19,745 nt of DNA from Gammaproteobacteria bacterium UBA3532 (GCA_002376965.1 DFOV01000142.1:2698-22442); one strand, 5' to 3'; positions 7,846 to 17,151 are shown, counted from the stretch's first letter. A program made the numbers and translations. The notes: generated by a model not told the origin, from the letters alone.

Positions 7846-8980
7846 TTCGGCTTCCTATGACCGTAATTACCTCGCTTTGTGTGTGTCCTTATTGGGCATT
7901 GGGCTGGTTATGGTGTTTTCTGCATCACTGCCAATTGCCGAGCGGCTCTACGATAACGAGCTGTATTTTGTCACTCGTCATCTAATCTATTTAGTCATTG
8001 GCATTTTTGCCTTCGTTTTGGCAACAACGGTCAATATTTCGCGTTGGCAGTCTGTGAGTGGTTGGCTGTTGCTTGCCGGTGCAGTGTTACTGGTTGCCGT
8101 TCTAATACCCGGCATTGGTCGGTCAGTGAATGGTAGTGCCCGTTGGTTAAATCTGGGCTTCTTTACGTTACAAGTATCCGAGCTGGTTAAGCTGTTCATG
8201 ATTTTGTATGTCGCATCATTCTTGTCCAGAAAAAATGAAGAAGTGCGTCAACAAGCTAAAGGTTTTATTAAGCCTATGGTGATCCTGTCATTGATCAGTG
8301 TCTTACTACTGAAAGAGCCTGACTTTGGGGCTACGGTGGTAATAAGTGCAACCGTCTTGGGTATGCTGTTTATCGCTGGTGCTAAATTATGGCAGTTTGT
8401 GTTGTTATCCGCGGTTGTCGGCGGTGGCCTTGTGTTCCTGGCTTCATCTGCTAGTTATCGCGTGCGTCGTTTAACTTCCTTTCTTGACCCCTGGGACGAT
8501 CCCTTTGGTAAAGGTTATCAGCTGACACAGTCACTTATTGCATTTGGGCGTGGCGACTGGTTCGGTGTTGGCTTGGGAAACAGTGTACAGAAACTTGAAT
8601 ATTTGCCAGAAGCTCATACCGACTTTGTTTTTGCTGTGTATGCCGAAGAGTTTGGCTTTGTTGGCGTTGTTCTATTGCTTTGCTTGGTAGCGGCCATGGT
8701 CTATCGCGGCTTCACTATTGCAAAAGATGCGGCAGAACACCATTCATTATTTGCCAGCTATACTGCATTTGGCATATCGATGTGGTTGGTTTTTCAGGTC
8801 ATCATAAATGTTGGTGCTAACAGTGGGGTGCTGCCCACAAAAGGCTTAACTATGCCGTTAGTTAGTTATGGCGGCTCCAGCTTGATCATTACTTTGGTTG
8901 CCATTGGCATAATGATACGGATTAGCTACGAATCGAAGCTAAGCAGGCCAAAGATAACGGAGGTCGTTGATGAGCAATAA
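7829..8980 (+). CDS. ftsW: Septal peptidoglycan glycosyltransferase FtsW (SEDS family)
   Basis: FtsW polymerises lipid II into septal glycan strands, paired with FtsI. The product is 383 residues with about ten hydrophobic segments. SEDS landmarks are GSARWLNLG (102-110), KEPDFGATV (162-170), the LEYLPEAHTDFVFAV loop (256-270) with the probable catalytic D265, and a late GLTMPLVSYGGSS motif. The frame is open further upstream, but a perfect AGGAGG (7817-7822) 6 nt before ATG 7829 sets this start. The gene begins inside murD (17-nt overlap) and overlaps murG by 11 nt. The periplasmic PEAHTDF loop separates it from non-enzymatic transporters. Confidence 0.96.
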   Translation: MQLMHSSASYDRNYLALCVSLLGIGLVMVFSASLPIAERLYDNELYFVTRHLIYLVIGIFAFVLATTVNISRWQSVSGWLLLAGAVLLVAVLIPGIGRSVNGSARWLNLGFFTLQVSELVKLFMILYVASFLSRKNEEVRQQAKGFIKPMVILSLISVLLLKEPDFGATVVISATVLGMLFIAGAKLWQFVLLSAVVGGGLVFLASSASYRVRRLTSFLDPWDDPFGKGYQLTQSLIAFGRGDWFGVGLGNSVQKLEYLPEAHTDFVFAVYAEEFGFVGVVLLLCLVAAMVYRGFTIAKDAAEHHSLFASYTAFGISMWLVFQVIINVGANSGVLPTKGLTMPLVSYGGSSLIITLVAIGIMIRISYESKLSRPKITEVVDEQ

Positions 8981-10061
8981 GCCGACGTTGTTAATCATGG
9001 CTGGTGGTACTGGTGGACACATATTTCCGGCACTAGCCGTGTTTAGAGAGCTTGAGCAATCGGGCTGGCATGGCCATTGGTTTGGAACTCAGCTAGGTTT
9101 GGAAGCCAAAATTATTCCAAAGGAAGGCATTGCTATTTCGTATCTCGACGTAAAAGGTGTGCGCGGGAAGTCATTGATGCGCCGCCTTGCTTTTCCTTTT
9201 GTGTTGTTCAATGCGGTTATGCAGGCGCGTACCTTAATAATGCGTATTAAACCCGATGTCGTATTGGGGATGGGGGGCTATGCCAGTGGGCCGGGCGGGT
9301 TGGCTGCGAAAATGCTGGGTATTCCTCTGATTATTCACGAGCAAAACGCCACTGCTGGTTTGACAAATAAAGTATTATCTAAAATTGCTACAGTCGTATT
9401 ACAGGCATTTCCTGGGGCCTTTCACAATAAAGATTTCATGGTGACAGGAAATCCGGTAAGAGCCGAGTTTGTGGCACTGCCTGCGCCTGAAAACCGCTAT
9501 GAAGAACGAGAAGGAAAATTGCGCGTCTTGGTTGTCGGCGGCAGTCAGGGAGCGGCATCGTTAAATGCAACTGTCGCAGATTGGTATTGTGGGCTTGCCC
9601 CGCAGCAGCGCCCAGAACTGTGGCATCAGGCTGGGGCCAGAAATCTTGACGAGGTTAGCGCTCGCTATCAACAAGGTGGCATCGACAACGAGCAGATTAA
9701 GCTAGCAGATTTTATTGACGATATGGCCAAAGCTTACGCTTGGGCGGATGTTGTGATTTGTCGGGCAGGTGCTTTGACGGTCGCAGAGGTAGCTGCTGCT
9801 GGTGTTGCCAGTATTTTTGTACCATTTCCTGCAGCAGTAGATGATCATCAGACCAAAAATGCCCAGCATATGGTTGATGGCAGGGCCGCGTTAATGTGCG
9901 CTCAATCGGATTTCAACACGCAATTTCTACAACATACCATCGGTGAAGCAACCAGAGAAATGTGGAAAAAAATGGCGATAAATGCAAGAAAACTTGCTGC
10001 ACCAGAAGCTACTCAGCAGATAGCTGAGATCATTTCGCAGCAATGGAAAGGAGCTGCCTAA
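8970..10061 (+). CDS. murG: UDP-GlcNAc:lipid I GlcNAc transferase MurG
   Basis: MurG is a GT-B fold glycosyltransferase at the inner face of the membrane that adds GlcNAc to lipid I, giving lipid II. The product is 363 residues (E. coli 355). Motifs present are GGTGGH (12-17), GGYASGP (102-108), [10 protein letters not shown] (121-130), GGSQGA (190-195), and, in the UDP-GlcNAc site, [10 protein letters not shown] and [17 protein letters not shown] 8970 is preferred over TTG 8967 because CGGAGG (8958-8963) is 6 nt from the ATG. The 5' end overlaps ftsW by 11 nt, and the stop shares one base with the murC start. Confidence 0.96.
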   Translation: MSNKPTLLIMAGGTGGHIFPALAVFRELEQSGWHGHWFGTQLGLEAKIIPKEGIAISYLDVKGVRGKSLMRRLAFPFVLFNAVMQARTLIMRIKPDVVLGMGGYASGPGGLAAKMLGIPLIIHEQNATAGLTNKVLSKIATVVLQAFPGAFHNKDFMVTGNPVRAEFVALPAPENRYEEREGKLRVLVVGGSQGAASLNATVADWYCGLAPQQRPELWHQAGARNLDEVSARYQQGGIDNEQIKLADFIDDMAKAYAWADVVICRAGALTVAEVAAAGVASIFVPFPAAVDDHQTKNAQHMVDGRAALMCAQSDFNTQFLQHTIGEATREMWKKMAINARKLAAPEATQQIAEIISQQWKGAA

Positions 10062-11509
10062 TGGCTAACAGAGCGAACCTCGTTGCGGAAATACCTGAAA
10101 TGGGACGTGTGCGTCGAATCCATTTTGTCGGCATCGGTGGTGCAGGCATGGGAGGCATTGCTGAGGTGTTGGTCAACTCTGGATACAGTGTTTCTGGATC
10201 TGACCCGTCGCAAAATCAAATGACCCGGCGCTTGTCATCTCTTGGTTGTGTGATTTCACATCAGCATACGGCGGAGTTAGTCTTCGATGTTGATGTAGTC
10301 GTTATATCTACTGCTATCCCCAAGGACAACCCTGAAATTATCGAGGCATATGCTCGTCGTATACCAGTAGTTCGTCGGGCGGAAATGCTGGCTGAGCTGA
10401 TGCGTTTTCGTCATGGTATCGCTGTTGCCGGAACACATGGGAAAACCACAACAACCAGTCTGATCGCCAGTATCTTTGGTGAGGGGGGCTATGATCCGAC
10501 CTTTGTTATCGGCGGATTATTGAATGGTGCGGGGACTAATGCGTACCTTGGAACCAGTCGCTACTTTATAGCTGAAGCCGACGAAAGTGATGCGTCATTC
10601 TTGCATCTGCAGCCAATGGTTTCTGTAGTTACCAATATCGAGGCCGATCATATGTCGACATATGGTGGTGATATTGAAAAGCTTAAACAGACCTTTATCG
10701 ACTTTTTGCACAATTTACCTTTCTATGGTGTTGCGGTTGTTTGCATTGATGACGACATCGTCAATGAGCTTATACCACGTATATCCCGAACTGTTATTAC
10801 CTACGGGCTGCGTCAGGAAGCGGATTATCAGGCTTTTGATATTGCGCAGCGCGGTACCAAAAACTACTTCAAAGTCCGACTGCCGCGAAATCAAGGAGTG
10901 GTTGATATCGCCTTAAACCTGCCCGGTTTGCATAATGTGCTGAATGCCACGGCGGCACTTGCCGTATCACTTGAGGATGGCGTTGATATTCAGGCAGCGA
11001 TTCGCGCCCTTAAAGGCTTTGAAGGCATTGGTCGTCGCTTTCAGTCATACGGTGATTTTCCTTGTGGCGAAGGACAGGTCACATTGATTGATGATTATGG
11101 CCATCATCCCAGTGAAGTTGCCGCGACACTCCAGGCGGTCCGAGCCAGCTGGCCAGATCGTCGAACTATTACGATTTTTCAGCCGCACCGCTATAGTCGA
11201 ACCCGAGACTTGTATGATGACTTTGTCAAAGTACTCACCGAGACTGACGTTCTAATGCTGCTCGACGTCTACGCTGCGGGTGAACCACCTGTTCCTGGTG
11301 CCGATAGTCGAGCTTTATGCCGCAGTATCCGAATGCTCGGCCAGGTTGAGCCTGTTCACATTGAAGATGCCGATATGTTGAAGCAGGTATTACCGAAGCT
11401 CGCATCACCGGGAGATGTTGTGCTGACTCTGGGGGCGGGAAATATTGGCGCTATCGCCAAAGACCTAGCAAAAAATTCTCTATATTTGACTGACAGGGAG
11501 GAGCAATAA
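10061..11509 (+). CDS. murC: UDP-N-acetylmuramate--L-alanine ligase MurC
   Basis: MurC adds L-alanine to UDP-MurNAc, the first Mur ligase step. The product is 482 residues (E. coli 491). It shows the N-terminal nucleotide-binding [14 protein letters not shown] (24-37), the ATP loop GTHGKTT (124-130), the EADESDASF motif, TNIEADHM, and the C-terminal [10 protein letters not shown] and FQPHRYSRT motifs that mark MurC. ATG 10061 is chosen because AAGGAG (10048-10053) is 7 nt upstream. An earlier in-frame ATG at 10043 is inside murG and precedes the Shine-Dalgarno. The stop and the ddl start share one base (TAATG). Confidence 0.96.
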   Translation: MANRANLVAEIPEMGRVRRIHFVGIGGAGMGGIAEVLVNSGYSVSGSDPSQNQMTRRLSSLGCVISHQHTAELVFDVDVVVISTAIPKDNPEIIEAYARRIPVVRRAEMLAELMRFRHGIAVAGTHGKTTTTSLIASIFGEGGYDPTFVIGGLLNGAGTNAYLGTSRYFIAEADESDASFLHLQPMVSVVTNIEADHMSTYGGDIEKLKQTFIDFLHNLPFYGVAVVCIDDDIVNELIPRISRTVITYGLRQEADYQAFDIAQRGTKNYFKVRLPRNQGVVDIALNLPGLHNVLNATAALAVSLEDGVDIQAAIRALKGFEGIGRRFQSYGDFPCGEGQVTLIDDYGHHPSEVAATLQAVRASWPDRRTITIFQPHRYSRTRDLYDDFVKVLTETDVLMLLDVYAAGEPPVPGADSRALCRSIRMLGQVEPVHIEDADMLKQVLPKLASPGDVVLTLGAGNIGAIAKDLAKNSLYLTDREEQ

Positions 11510-12429
11510 TGATCAAGCAAGCGCGTGTTGCTGTCGTCATGGGCGGAAATTCCGCAGAGAGGGAAATATCTATTAAATCCGGTACCGCTGTTCATCGTGG
11601 CTTAGTTAATGAAGGGGTGAATGCTGAATTATTAGATGTGACCGCTGATAACCTCAGAGACTTAAACCTTCGTGATTATGATGTGTGTTTTATCGCCTTG
11701 CATGGCAGAGGCGGTGAAGATGGCTCTTTTCAAGGATATCTTGAAACCATTGGTCTGCCATACACCGGCAGTCGCGTGCAAGCGTCTGCCATTGCCATGG
11801 ATAAAGGCATGACCAAAGATATTTGGTTTGCCCGTCAATTGCCAACGCCAGCTTATAGCCGTATCCGTCGCGACGATAATATTAACCTTGATTCGGCGAA
11901 TAGGATCATGGCCAGTATGGGGACGGCAATGGTTAAGCCTGCGCATGAAGGTTCCAGCATTGGCATGGCTAAAGTTGATTCGGGGGAGGCGCTACTGGCG
12001 GCTTTAAACGATGCTTTTCGTTACGATGGCCAAGTGGTAGTGGAGCAGTTTATTACGGGGGAAGAATACACCGTTGCCATCGTTGATAAACAAGCACTGC
12101 CACCGATTCGCCTCAAAACGCCCAATACCTTTTATGATTTCGAGGCTAAATATCAATCGGGAACAACGGAATATTTATGCCCCTGTGGTTTGAGTGAAAA
12201 AGATACGGTGGAATTATCCAATTTGGCGCTGAAAGCGTTTTTGGCGATTGGTTGCACAGGATGGGGGCGTGTTGACGTGATGCGCGATCAAGAGGGTAAG
12301 TTCTGGCTGCTCGAAGTGAATACTGTACCGGGGATGACAGAAAAAAGCTTAGTACCAATGGCAGCTAAGGCGCAGGGTATAACTTTTGATGAGCTGGTTT
12401 GTAACATATTGGAGACAGCGACACTGTGA
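11509..12429 (+). CDS. ddlB: D-alanine--D-alanine ligase (DdlB type)
   Basis: This ATP-grasp enzyme joins two D-alanines to make the dipeptide used by MurF. The product is 306 residues, the same as E. coli DdlB. Recognisable elements are MGGNSAEREISIKSG (11-25) with E17, HGRGGEDG (65-72), KPAHEGSSIGM (143-153) with S150, the omega-loop FYDFEAKY (208-215), and EVNTVPGMTEKSLVP near the C-terminus. The loop tyrosine (Y215) is typical of D-Ala-D-Ala rather than D-Ala-D-lactate ligases. A strong AGGGAGGAG (11495-11503) precedes it, and it overlaps ftsQ by 4 nt (GTGA). Confidence 0.96.
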   Translation: MIKQARVAVVMGGNSAEREISIKSGTAVHRGLVNEGVNAELLDVTADNLRDLNLRDYDVCFIALHGRGGEDGSFQGYLETIGLPYTGSRVQASAIAMDKGMTKDIWFARQLPTPAYSRIRRDDNINLDSANRIMASMGTAMVKPAHEGSSIGMAKVDSGEALLAALNDAFRYDGQVVVEQFITGEEYTVAIVDKQALPPIRLKTPNTFYDFEAKYQSGTTEYLCPCGLSEKDTVELSNLALKAFLAIGCTGWGRVDVMRDQEGKFWLLEVNTVPGMTEKSLVPMAAKAQGITFDELVCNILETATL

Positions 12430-13133
12430 GCAAACACCAAGGCTCAATACTGGTTACAACCCTGCTTAGCATAGCAGGCTTCAGCGCTGTTGTTATCGCG
12501 CTGTGCTGGGTATTGAGTCCTAACCGCTTTCCCATAGCAACTATCTCAGTGGATGGAGGGAAGGGATATGTTTCGGCAACAGATGTTCGCAGCGCTTTGG
12601 CCGATGTTGAACATAGTAATTTTTTTACTTTGAATATTGCCCAGGCGCAACAAGCCCTGATGGCGTTGCAATGGGTGCAATGGGCTGAAGTTAAAAGAAG
12701 CTGGCCGGGTAAGCTCGAGGTACGTTTGGTCGAGCAGGTTCCAGTAGCCAGATGGAATAACAAAGGATTACTTAATGCTAGTGGTGAGCCGTTTGTTACT
12801 GGAATAGATGTTGGCGACTATCACCATCTTCCTTCTTTGCTTGGTTCAGCTGGCGATGAAACACACTTATGGCAAAAGTGGATGGAAGTGGAGCTATTGC
12901 TTGGTGATAGTGACGTTAGGATCAAGGAATTTCGTCGCGAAGTGCAGGGTGGATATAGTGCATTATTAGACTCGGGTATTGAGCTTCGCCTAGGTCGAAG
13001 TCAAGTGTTAAAGCGATTGGAGCGCTATCTGGATGTTCATGAGCGCTTCGTGCAGCAGCAGAAGGCGGAAGTAGCCTATGTTGATCTTAGATACGACAAT
13101 GGTGTCGCGTTAGGCTGGAAGAACGAACAATAA
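12426..13133 (+). CDS. ftsQ: Cell division protein FtsQ
   Basis: FtsQ is a bitopic divisome protein that binds FtsL-FtsB in the periplasm. The product is 235 residues, shorter than E. coli's 276. It has a very short cytoplasmic tail (about 8 residues), a membrane segment at about 9-30, and a POTRA domain at about 36-105 that includes VQWAEVKRSWPGKLEVRLVEQVPVARW. A beta domain follows, ending in VAYVDLRYDNGVALGW, which matches the conserved FtsQ C-terminus. The GTG start overlaps the ddl stop, with GGAG at 12411-12414, 11 nt before it. The frame is intact, so the short length reflects reduced tails rather than a break. Confidence 0.94.
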   Translation: MSKHQGSILVTTLLSIAGFSAVVIALCWVLSPNRFPIATISVDGGKGYVSATDVRSALADVEHSNFFTLNIAQAQQALMALQWVQWAEVKRSWPGKLEVRLVEQVPVARWNNKGLLNASGEPFVTGIDVGDYHHLPSLLGSAGDETHLWQKWMEVELLLGDSDVRIKEFRREVQGGYSALLDSGIELRLGRSQVLKRLERYLDVHERFVQQQKAEVAYVDLRYDNGVALGWKNEQ

Positions 13134-13145
13134 TTGGGTAGAGAC

Positions 13146-14390
13146 ATGGCTATCTCGAAAGGCGCAGACAGGAATTATTTAGTTGGGTTGGATATAGGCA
13201 CATCCAAGGTGGTGGCTATTGTTGGAGAGTTGCGTGTCGATGGTACTCTGGAAGTTATTGGCATTGGCTCGCATCCATCACGAGGCATGAAAAAAGGGGT
13301 GGTGGTAAACATCGATGCAACGGTCAATTCGATTCGTCGCGCCGTAGAAGAAGCTGAGTTGATGGCGGGATGCGATATTCAGTCGGTCATGATCGGTATC
13401 GCTGGAAGCCATATCAAAAGCCTGAACTCAGATGGCATTGTTGCGATCAAGGATCGCGAAGTCTCAGACAGTGATGTTGAGCGGGTGATTGATGCTGCCA
13501 AGGCAGTCAAGGTTCCTGCCGACCAGCAAATTTTACACGTGCTGCCGCAAGAATATTTGATTGACCACCAGGAAGGGATTAAAGAGCCGGTGGGGATGTC
13601 TGGCGTTCGGCTGGAAGCGCGAGTGCATATCGTTACTGGGGCGGAAAGTGCGGCCCAGAATATTATTAAGTGTGTCCGCAAGTGTGGACTTGATGTCGAA
13701 CACCTGATTTTAGAGCAGTTGGCATCCAGTTATGCTGTTTTGTCTGAAGACGAGAAAGAGCTTGGCGTATGTATGGTAGATATTGGCGGTGGAACGACGG
13801 ACATAGCTATTTTTAGCGGTGGCGCGATTCGCCACACTGCGGTTTTGCCAATCGCCGGTGATCAGGTCACTAACGATATAGCTGTAGCCTTGCGAACGCC
13901 GACTCAGAATGCTGAGGAGATAAAGGTAAAATATGCTTGTGCTTTGAAACAACGTGCTGGCGCTGATGAAATGATCGAAGTGCCTAGCGTGGGTGAACGA
14001 CCTTCAAAGCGCCTTTCGCGTCAGGTGTTGGCGGAGGTAGTAGAGCCTCGTTATGAAGAGCTGTTTAGCTTGATCCATGCCGAGATACGACGAGGTGGAT
14101 ACGAAGATATGATTGCCGCCGGAGGAATAGTGATAACCGGCGGTGCATCAAAGATGGAAGGGGTTGTTGATCTGGCCGAGGAAATTTTTCATATGCCAGT
14201 GCGCGTAGGGATGCCGTTTAATGTGACAGGGCTGTCTGAGGTGATTAGAAATCCGATATATGCCACATCCGTTGGCTTACTGCTCTATAGTAAAGAGCAG
14301 CAACTTGATGGTGTACAAGTTCAGGAGCCACAGTCAAATAAGCCGGGCGTGTGGCACCGAGTGAAAGAATGGGTGAAAGGCGAATTCTAA
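13146..14390 (+). CDS. ftsA: Cell division protein FtsA
   Basis: FtsA is an actin-like ATPase that tethers FtsZ to the membrane and recruits later division proteins. The product is 414 residues (E. coli 420). It shows the phosphate-1 motif DIGTSK (16-21), the 1C domain with SGKH-like AGSHI (86-90), HVLPQEYLIDHQEGI (131-145), the phosphate-2 motif DIGGGTTDIA (212-221), ITGGASKMEG, and a C-terminal amphipathic membrane helix (PGVWHRVKEWVKGEF). TTG 13134 directly after the ftsQ stop is also in frame, but ATG 13146 gives the usual N-terminal length. No strong Shine-Dalgarno is seen for either. Confidence 0.96.
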   Translation: MAISKGADRNYLVGLDIGTSKVVAIVGELRVDGTLEVIGIGSHPSRGMKKGVVVNIDATVNSIRRAVEEAELMAGCDIQSVMIGIAGSHIKSLNSDGIVAIKDREVSDSDVERVIDAAKAVKVPADQQILHVLPQEYLIDHQEGIKEPVGMSGVRLEARVHIVTGAESAAQNIIKCVRKCGLDVEHLILEQLASSYAVLSEDEKELGVCMVDIGGGTTDIAIFSGGAIRHTAVLPIAGDQVTNDIAVALRTPTQNAEEIKVKYACALKQRAGADEMIEVPSVGERPSKRLSRQVLAEVVEPRYEELFSLIHAEIRRGGYEDMIAAGGIVITGGASKMEGVVDLAEEIFHMPVRVGMPFNVTGLSEVIRNPIYATSVGLLLYSKEQQLDGVQVQEPQSNKPGVWHRVKEWVKGEF

Positions 14391-14447
14391 TTTGCGAAAG
14401 TAATAGTAGTTCGCGAATGTAATGGTAATTCGTGGACGCAATAGTAG
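14391..14447 (+). repeat. Three degenerate 19-nt tandem repeats filling the ftsA-ftsZ gap
   Basis: The units are 14391-14409 (TTTGCGAAAGTAATAGTAG), 14410-14428 (TTCGCGAATGTAATGGTAA) and 14429-14447 (TTCGTGGACGCAATAGTAG). Pairwise identities are 15/19, 14/19 and 13/19 with no gaps. The array starts at the base after the ftsA stop and runs into the ftsZ Shine-Dalgarno, taking up nearly the whole 66-nt intergenic space. The function is unknown. It could be a spacer, a protein or RNA binding array that controls ftsZ, or the remains of a slippage expansion. Confidence 0.75.
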
Positions 14448-14456
14448 AGGTGCGAT

Positions 14457-15593
14457 ATGTTCGAATTAATGGATACCTATCCAAATAAAGCGATGATTAA
14501 AGTAGTTGGCGTTGGCGGTGGCGGTGGCAATGCCGTGCGTCACATGGTCCAAACTCAAATTGAAGGCATTGAGTTCATTGTTGCCAATACCGATGCCCAG
14601 GATCTGGAAAAAGTAGAAGGCCGTAGTGTCTTGCAGCTAGGCACTAACCTGACGAAGGGCTTAGGTGCTGGCGCAGACCCCGAAATTGGTCGACAAGCAG
14701 CGATCGAAGATAAAGAGCGCATTGCTGAGTCGCTTGAAGGCACCGACATGCTGTTTATTGCTGCTGGAATGGGTGGTGGAACCGGAACAGGTGCTGCGCC
14801 AATTGTCGCTCAGGTAGCTAAAGAAATGGGGATCCTGACAGTGGCGGTAGTTACTAAGCCGTTTCCATTTGAATTGCGCAAGCGCATGATGATTGCCGAG
14901 CAAGGCATTGATGATTTACGTCAGCATGTTGATTCGTTGATTGTTATCCCTAACGAAAAGCTGCTACGCGTATACAAAGGTTTGAAAATCCGCGAGGCTT
15001 TTCGGGCTGCTGATGATGTACTGCGCAATGCGGTTCAAGGTATTTCTGAGCTTATCACGCAACCAGGGCTCATCAATGTTGACTTCAATGACGTACGTAC
15101 CGTGATGTCAGAGAAAGGCATGGCGATGATGGGAAGTGGTAATGCATCAGGTGAGAATCGAGCTCAAGATGCGGCACAAATGGCTATCTCCTCGCCACTG
15201 TTAGAAGATATTGATTTGACAGGGGCTCGTGGCATTTTGGTCAACATCACTGCTGGCGAAGACTTAAATGTCGATGAGTTTCAAGAAGTGGGCGACACGG
15301 TTCAAGAGCTGGCTTCCGATCACGCGACCGTTATTATCGGTACCGCGATTAACGAAGATATGGGCGATAACATGCGTGTTACTGTGGTGGCTACAGGTCT
15401 TGGCGAGCAAGAAGAGCAAGCCCCTATCCAAGTGGTCAATACTCAGCCTCGCCAGCAAGCGGAGCGCAAAGAAACCGATCTTTCAGGTTTCGAGCGCCCG
15501 GCTGTTGTACGCAAGCAGGCGAGCAGTAAAACAGTTAACAGTGATATGGATTACCTGGATATTCCGGCATTCTTGCGTCAGCAAAATGATTAA
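14457..15593 (+). CDS. ftsZ: Cell division protein FtsZ
   Basis: FtsZ is the tubulin-like GTPase that forms the division ring. The product is 378 residues (E. coli 383). It shows the N-terminal [10 protein letters not shown] (18-27), the tubulin signature [10 protein letters not shown] (106-115), the catalytic T7 loop [11 protein letters not shown] (207-217), a charged linker of about 48 residues, and the conserved C-terminal peptide [12 protein letters not shown] (365-376) that binds FtsA and ZipA. AGAGG (14446-14450) is 6 nt before the ATG. The preceding gap from ftsA is the longest within the division block and is built of 19-nt repeats. Confidence 0.98.
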   Translation: MFELMDTYPNKAMIKVVGVGGGGGNAVRHMVQTQIEGIEFIVANTDAQDLEKVEGRSVLQLGTNLTKGLGAGADPEIGRQAAIEDKERIAESLEGTDMLFIAAGMGGGTGTGAAPIVAQVAKEMGILTVAVVTKPFPFELRKRMMIAEQGIDDLRQHVDSLIVIPNEKLLRVYKGLKIREAFRAADDVLRNAVQGISELITQPGLINVDFNDVRTVMSEKGMAMMGSGNASGENRAQDAAQMAISSPLLEDIDLTGARGILVNITAGEDLNVDEFQEVGDTVQELASDHATVIIGTAINEDMGDNMRVTVVATGLGEQEEQAPIQVVNTQPRQQAERKETDLSGFERPAVVRKQASSKTVNSDMDYLDIPAFLRQQND

Positions 15594-15606
15594 GAATGAA
15601 CCAATC

Positions 15607-15636
15607 TTGGTATAAATATGACGGTTATGTTAAACT
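15607..15636 (+). promoter_or_regulatory. Candidate sigma-70 promoter for lpxC
   Basis: TTGGTA (15607-15612) and TAAACT (15631-15636) are 18 bp apart, each matching 4 of 6 consensus bases. The -35 overlaps a small palindrome, ACCAATCTTGGT (15600-15611). A separate lpxC promoter between ftsZ and lpxC is known in E. coli. The match here is moderate and unproven. Confidence 0.4.
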
Positions 15637-15667
15637 CGCCGCCAATGTTGCTGGGACTATATTATTA

Positions 15668-15685
15668 ATGGAGCATTGAGCGTTG
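15668..15685 (+). promoter_or_regulatory. lpxC ribosome binding site and TTG start, with an overlapping three-codon frame
   Basis: GGAG (15670-15673) lies 9 nt before TTG 15683. The codon run ATG-GAG-CAT-TGA (15668-15679) is in the same frame and closes it, so no ATG or GTG can start LpxC at its family N-terminus. TTG is therefore forced by the sequence. The tiny frame overlaps the Shine-Dalgarno and is probably incidental, but could lower initiation at lpxC if translated. Confidence 0.65.
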
Positions 15686-16597
15686 ATCAAACAGCGAACC
15701 CTTAAAAATGCCATTCGTGCTGTTGGTGTTGGTCTGCATACTGGGGAAAAAGTTTACCTTACGTTGCGGCCGGCACCAGTGAATGCTGGAATTATCTTTC
15801 GTCGTACCGATCTTGACCCTGTTGTGGAGATCCCGGCGAACCCCTTTAATGTTGGAGATACTACTCTTTCTACCTGTTTGGTAAAGGACGGAGTTCGTGT
15901 TTCCACCGTTGAGCATTTGCTATCGGCAATTGCTGGATTGGGGATAGATAATGCCTATATCGATTTAACGGCTCCTGAAGTGCCTATCATGGATGGAAGT
16001 GCTGGCCCTTTTGTATTTCTGGTTCAGTCTGCCGGTGTCGAAGAGCAAAATGCACCGAAGAAGTTTATCCGCATTAAAAAGCCTATCGAGGTGACGGGTG
16101 AGGATAAAAAAGCACGTTTTGAGCCTTATGATGGATTTAAAGTTTCGTTCACTATTGATTTTAAGCACCCTGTTTTTAAGAATAGAACTCAGACTTCTAC
16201 GGTAGATTTTTCGACTACGTCCTTCGTTAAAGAGATCAGTCGGGCCAGAACCTTTGGTTTTATGCGTGATATCGAGTATTTGCGCGCCAATAACCTGGCA
16301 TTGGGTGGTAGTGTGGACAATGCTATCGTTTTAGATGACTATCGTATCTTAAATAATGATGGTCTTCGCTACGACGACGAGTTTGTAAAACATAAAATTC
16401 TTGATGCCATTGGCGATCTCTACTTACTAGGGAACTCGCTTATCGGTGCGTTCACCGGCTATCGCTCCGGTCATGCCCTGAATAACCAATTGCTTCGAGC
16501 ATTAGTCGCTGATGAAACAGCGTGGGAAGTTGTCACATTTGAGGACACCAATATCGCACCCATCTCATATGCGGTAGCTCCTGCGCTGGCCAGCTAG
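15683..16597 (+). CDS. lpxC: UDP-3-O-acyl-N-acetylglucosamine deacetylase LpxC
   Basis: LpxC is the zinc-dependent deacetylase for the committed step of lipid A biosynthesis. The product is 304 residues (E. coli 305) and starts MIKQRTLK like the E. coli protein. Zinc and catalytic residues are all present: E77-H78 in [10 protein letters not shown]237 and D241 in [10 protein letters not shown], and H264 in SGHALNN. The TTG start is the only one that gives this N-terminus, because an in-frame TGA lies just upstream at 15677. It sits 89 nt after ftsZ with a candidate promoter between them, and is followed by a strong bidirectional terminator. Confidence 0.97.
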   Translation: MIKQRTLKNAIRAVGVGLHTGEKVYLTLRPAPVNAGIIFRRTDLDPVVEIPANPFNVGDTTLSTCLVKDGVRVSTVEHLLSAIAGLGIDNAYIDLTAPEVPIMDGSAGPFVFLVQSAGVEEQNAPKKFIRIKKPIEVTGEDKKARFEPYDGFKVSFTIDFKHPVFKNRTQTSTVDFSTTSFVKEISRARTFGFMRDIEYLRANNLALGGSVDNAIVLDDYRILNNDGLRYDDEFVKHKILDAIGDLYLLGNSLIGAFTGYRSGHALNNQLLRALVADETAWEVVTFEDTNIAPISYAVAPALAS

Positions 16598-16612
16598 TTG
16601 GCTAATATTGTT

Positions 16613-16660
16613 AGATACAAAAAAGGCGTTGCTCGATAGGGCAACGCCTTTTTTGTATCT
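16613..16660. terminator. Bidirectional rho-independent terminator between lpxC and dciA
   Basis: A perfect 20-bp stem (16613-16632 with 16641-16660) has an 8-nt loop. The GC-rich core is GGCGTTGC/GCAACGCC, flanked by A6 before and T6 after, so it works as an intrinsic terminator on both strands. It lies 15 bases past the lpxC stop and about 38 bases past the dciA stop on the reverse strand, as expected between convergent genes. Confidence 0.95.
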
Positions 16661-16698
16661 GGAGCTGAAGTTATTTATATCCTATATCTTTGAAGCAT

Positions 16699-17151
16699 TT
16701 ACTTTGTATGACGGGCCTTTTGCCGCGCAACAAGATGCTCTAAAGCCGCTTTTAACTCCCCTTCACTGCTTTCCGCTAACCCCTCGAGTTCTTGAAGTGC
16801 CGTTTGTGATAACGGGGGAAGCATTTTGCTAGGGGCCGTGGTCGATAGGCTTCTGGTATCAACCGGTAGCGTTTTTATGCGGATATTGGCAACCCATGGA
16901 TAACCATTTTGGCGGTAATAGCTAACTATCTCAGTGCTAAAGTAACGAAGCTTATTGGTTATCCCTGGAGAAGGACTCTGAACGACTAGCGATGATTTGT
17001 GAACGTTAATTACACGGCAGTATTGAACAAAACTTGTACTGATGGAGTCTTTTAGTGTATCGTTAAGCGCCTTAACAAGTTCGAACCTGCTAACTACGCT
17101 TCCTAACCTGTCATCGGCCTTGTGAAGTAACGCTGAAATAGGCTGGGCCAT
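16699..17151 (-). CDS. dciA: DUF721 family protein, DciA-type replicative helicase loader
   Basis: The product is a 150-residue soluble protein on the reverse strand. The N-terminal half carries the DUF721 pattern: ISALLHKADDRLGSVV at the start, then a central segment with SLVVQSPSPGITNKLRYFSTEI and a WVANIRIKTLP strand. The C-terminal part is charged and helical (LEGLAESSEGELKAALEHLVARQKA). DciA proteins of this family interact with and help load DnaB in bacteria lacking DnaC. In Pseudomonas a DUF721 gene occupies this same position between lpxC and the M23 gene. The call rests on pattern and synteny; direct sequence identity to a studied DciA was not checked. The start has GGAG 11 nt upstream on its strand. 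Confidence 0.8.
   Translation of the reverse strand: MAQPISALLHKADDRLGSVVSRFELVKALNDTLKDSISTSFVQYCRVINVHKSSLVVQSPSPGITNKLRYFSTEIVSYYRQNGYPWVANIRIKTLPVDTRSLSTTAPSKMLPPLSQTALQELEGLAESSEGELKAALEHLVARQKARHTK

Noticed and set aside
12365..12763. 132-codon reverse-strand open frame across ddlB and ftsQ
   Set aside because: It is antisense to two clearly conserved genes, its product is Cys/Ser/Thr-rich with no recognisable domain, and it has no evident promoter.
14391..14423. Possible ftsZ promoter (TTGCGA ... TGTAAT) within the repeats
   Set aside because: The spacer would be 20 bp and the -35 match is poor. The bases are explained by the repeat pattern.
16608..16832. 74-codon forward open frame after lpxC
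   Set aside because: It runs through the terminator hairpin and then antisense to dciA. It shows no family pattern and is not expected to be transcribed past the terminator.
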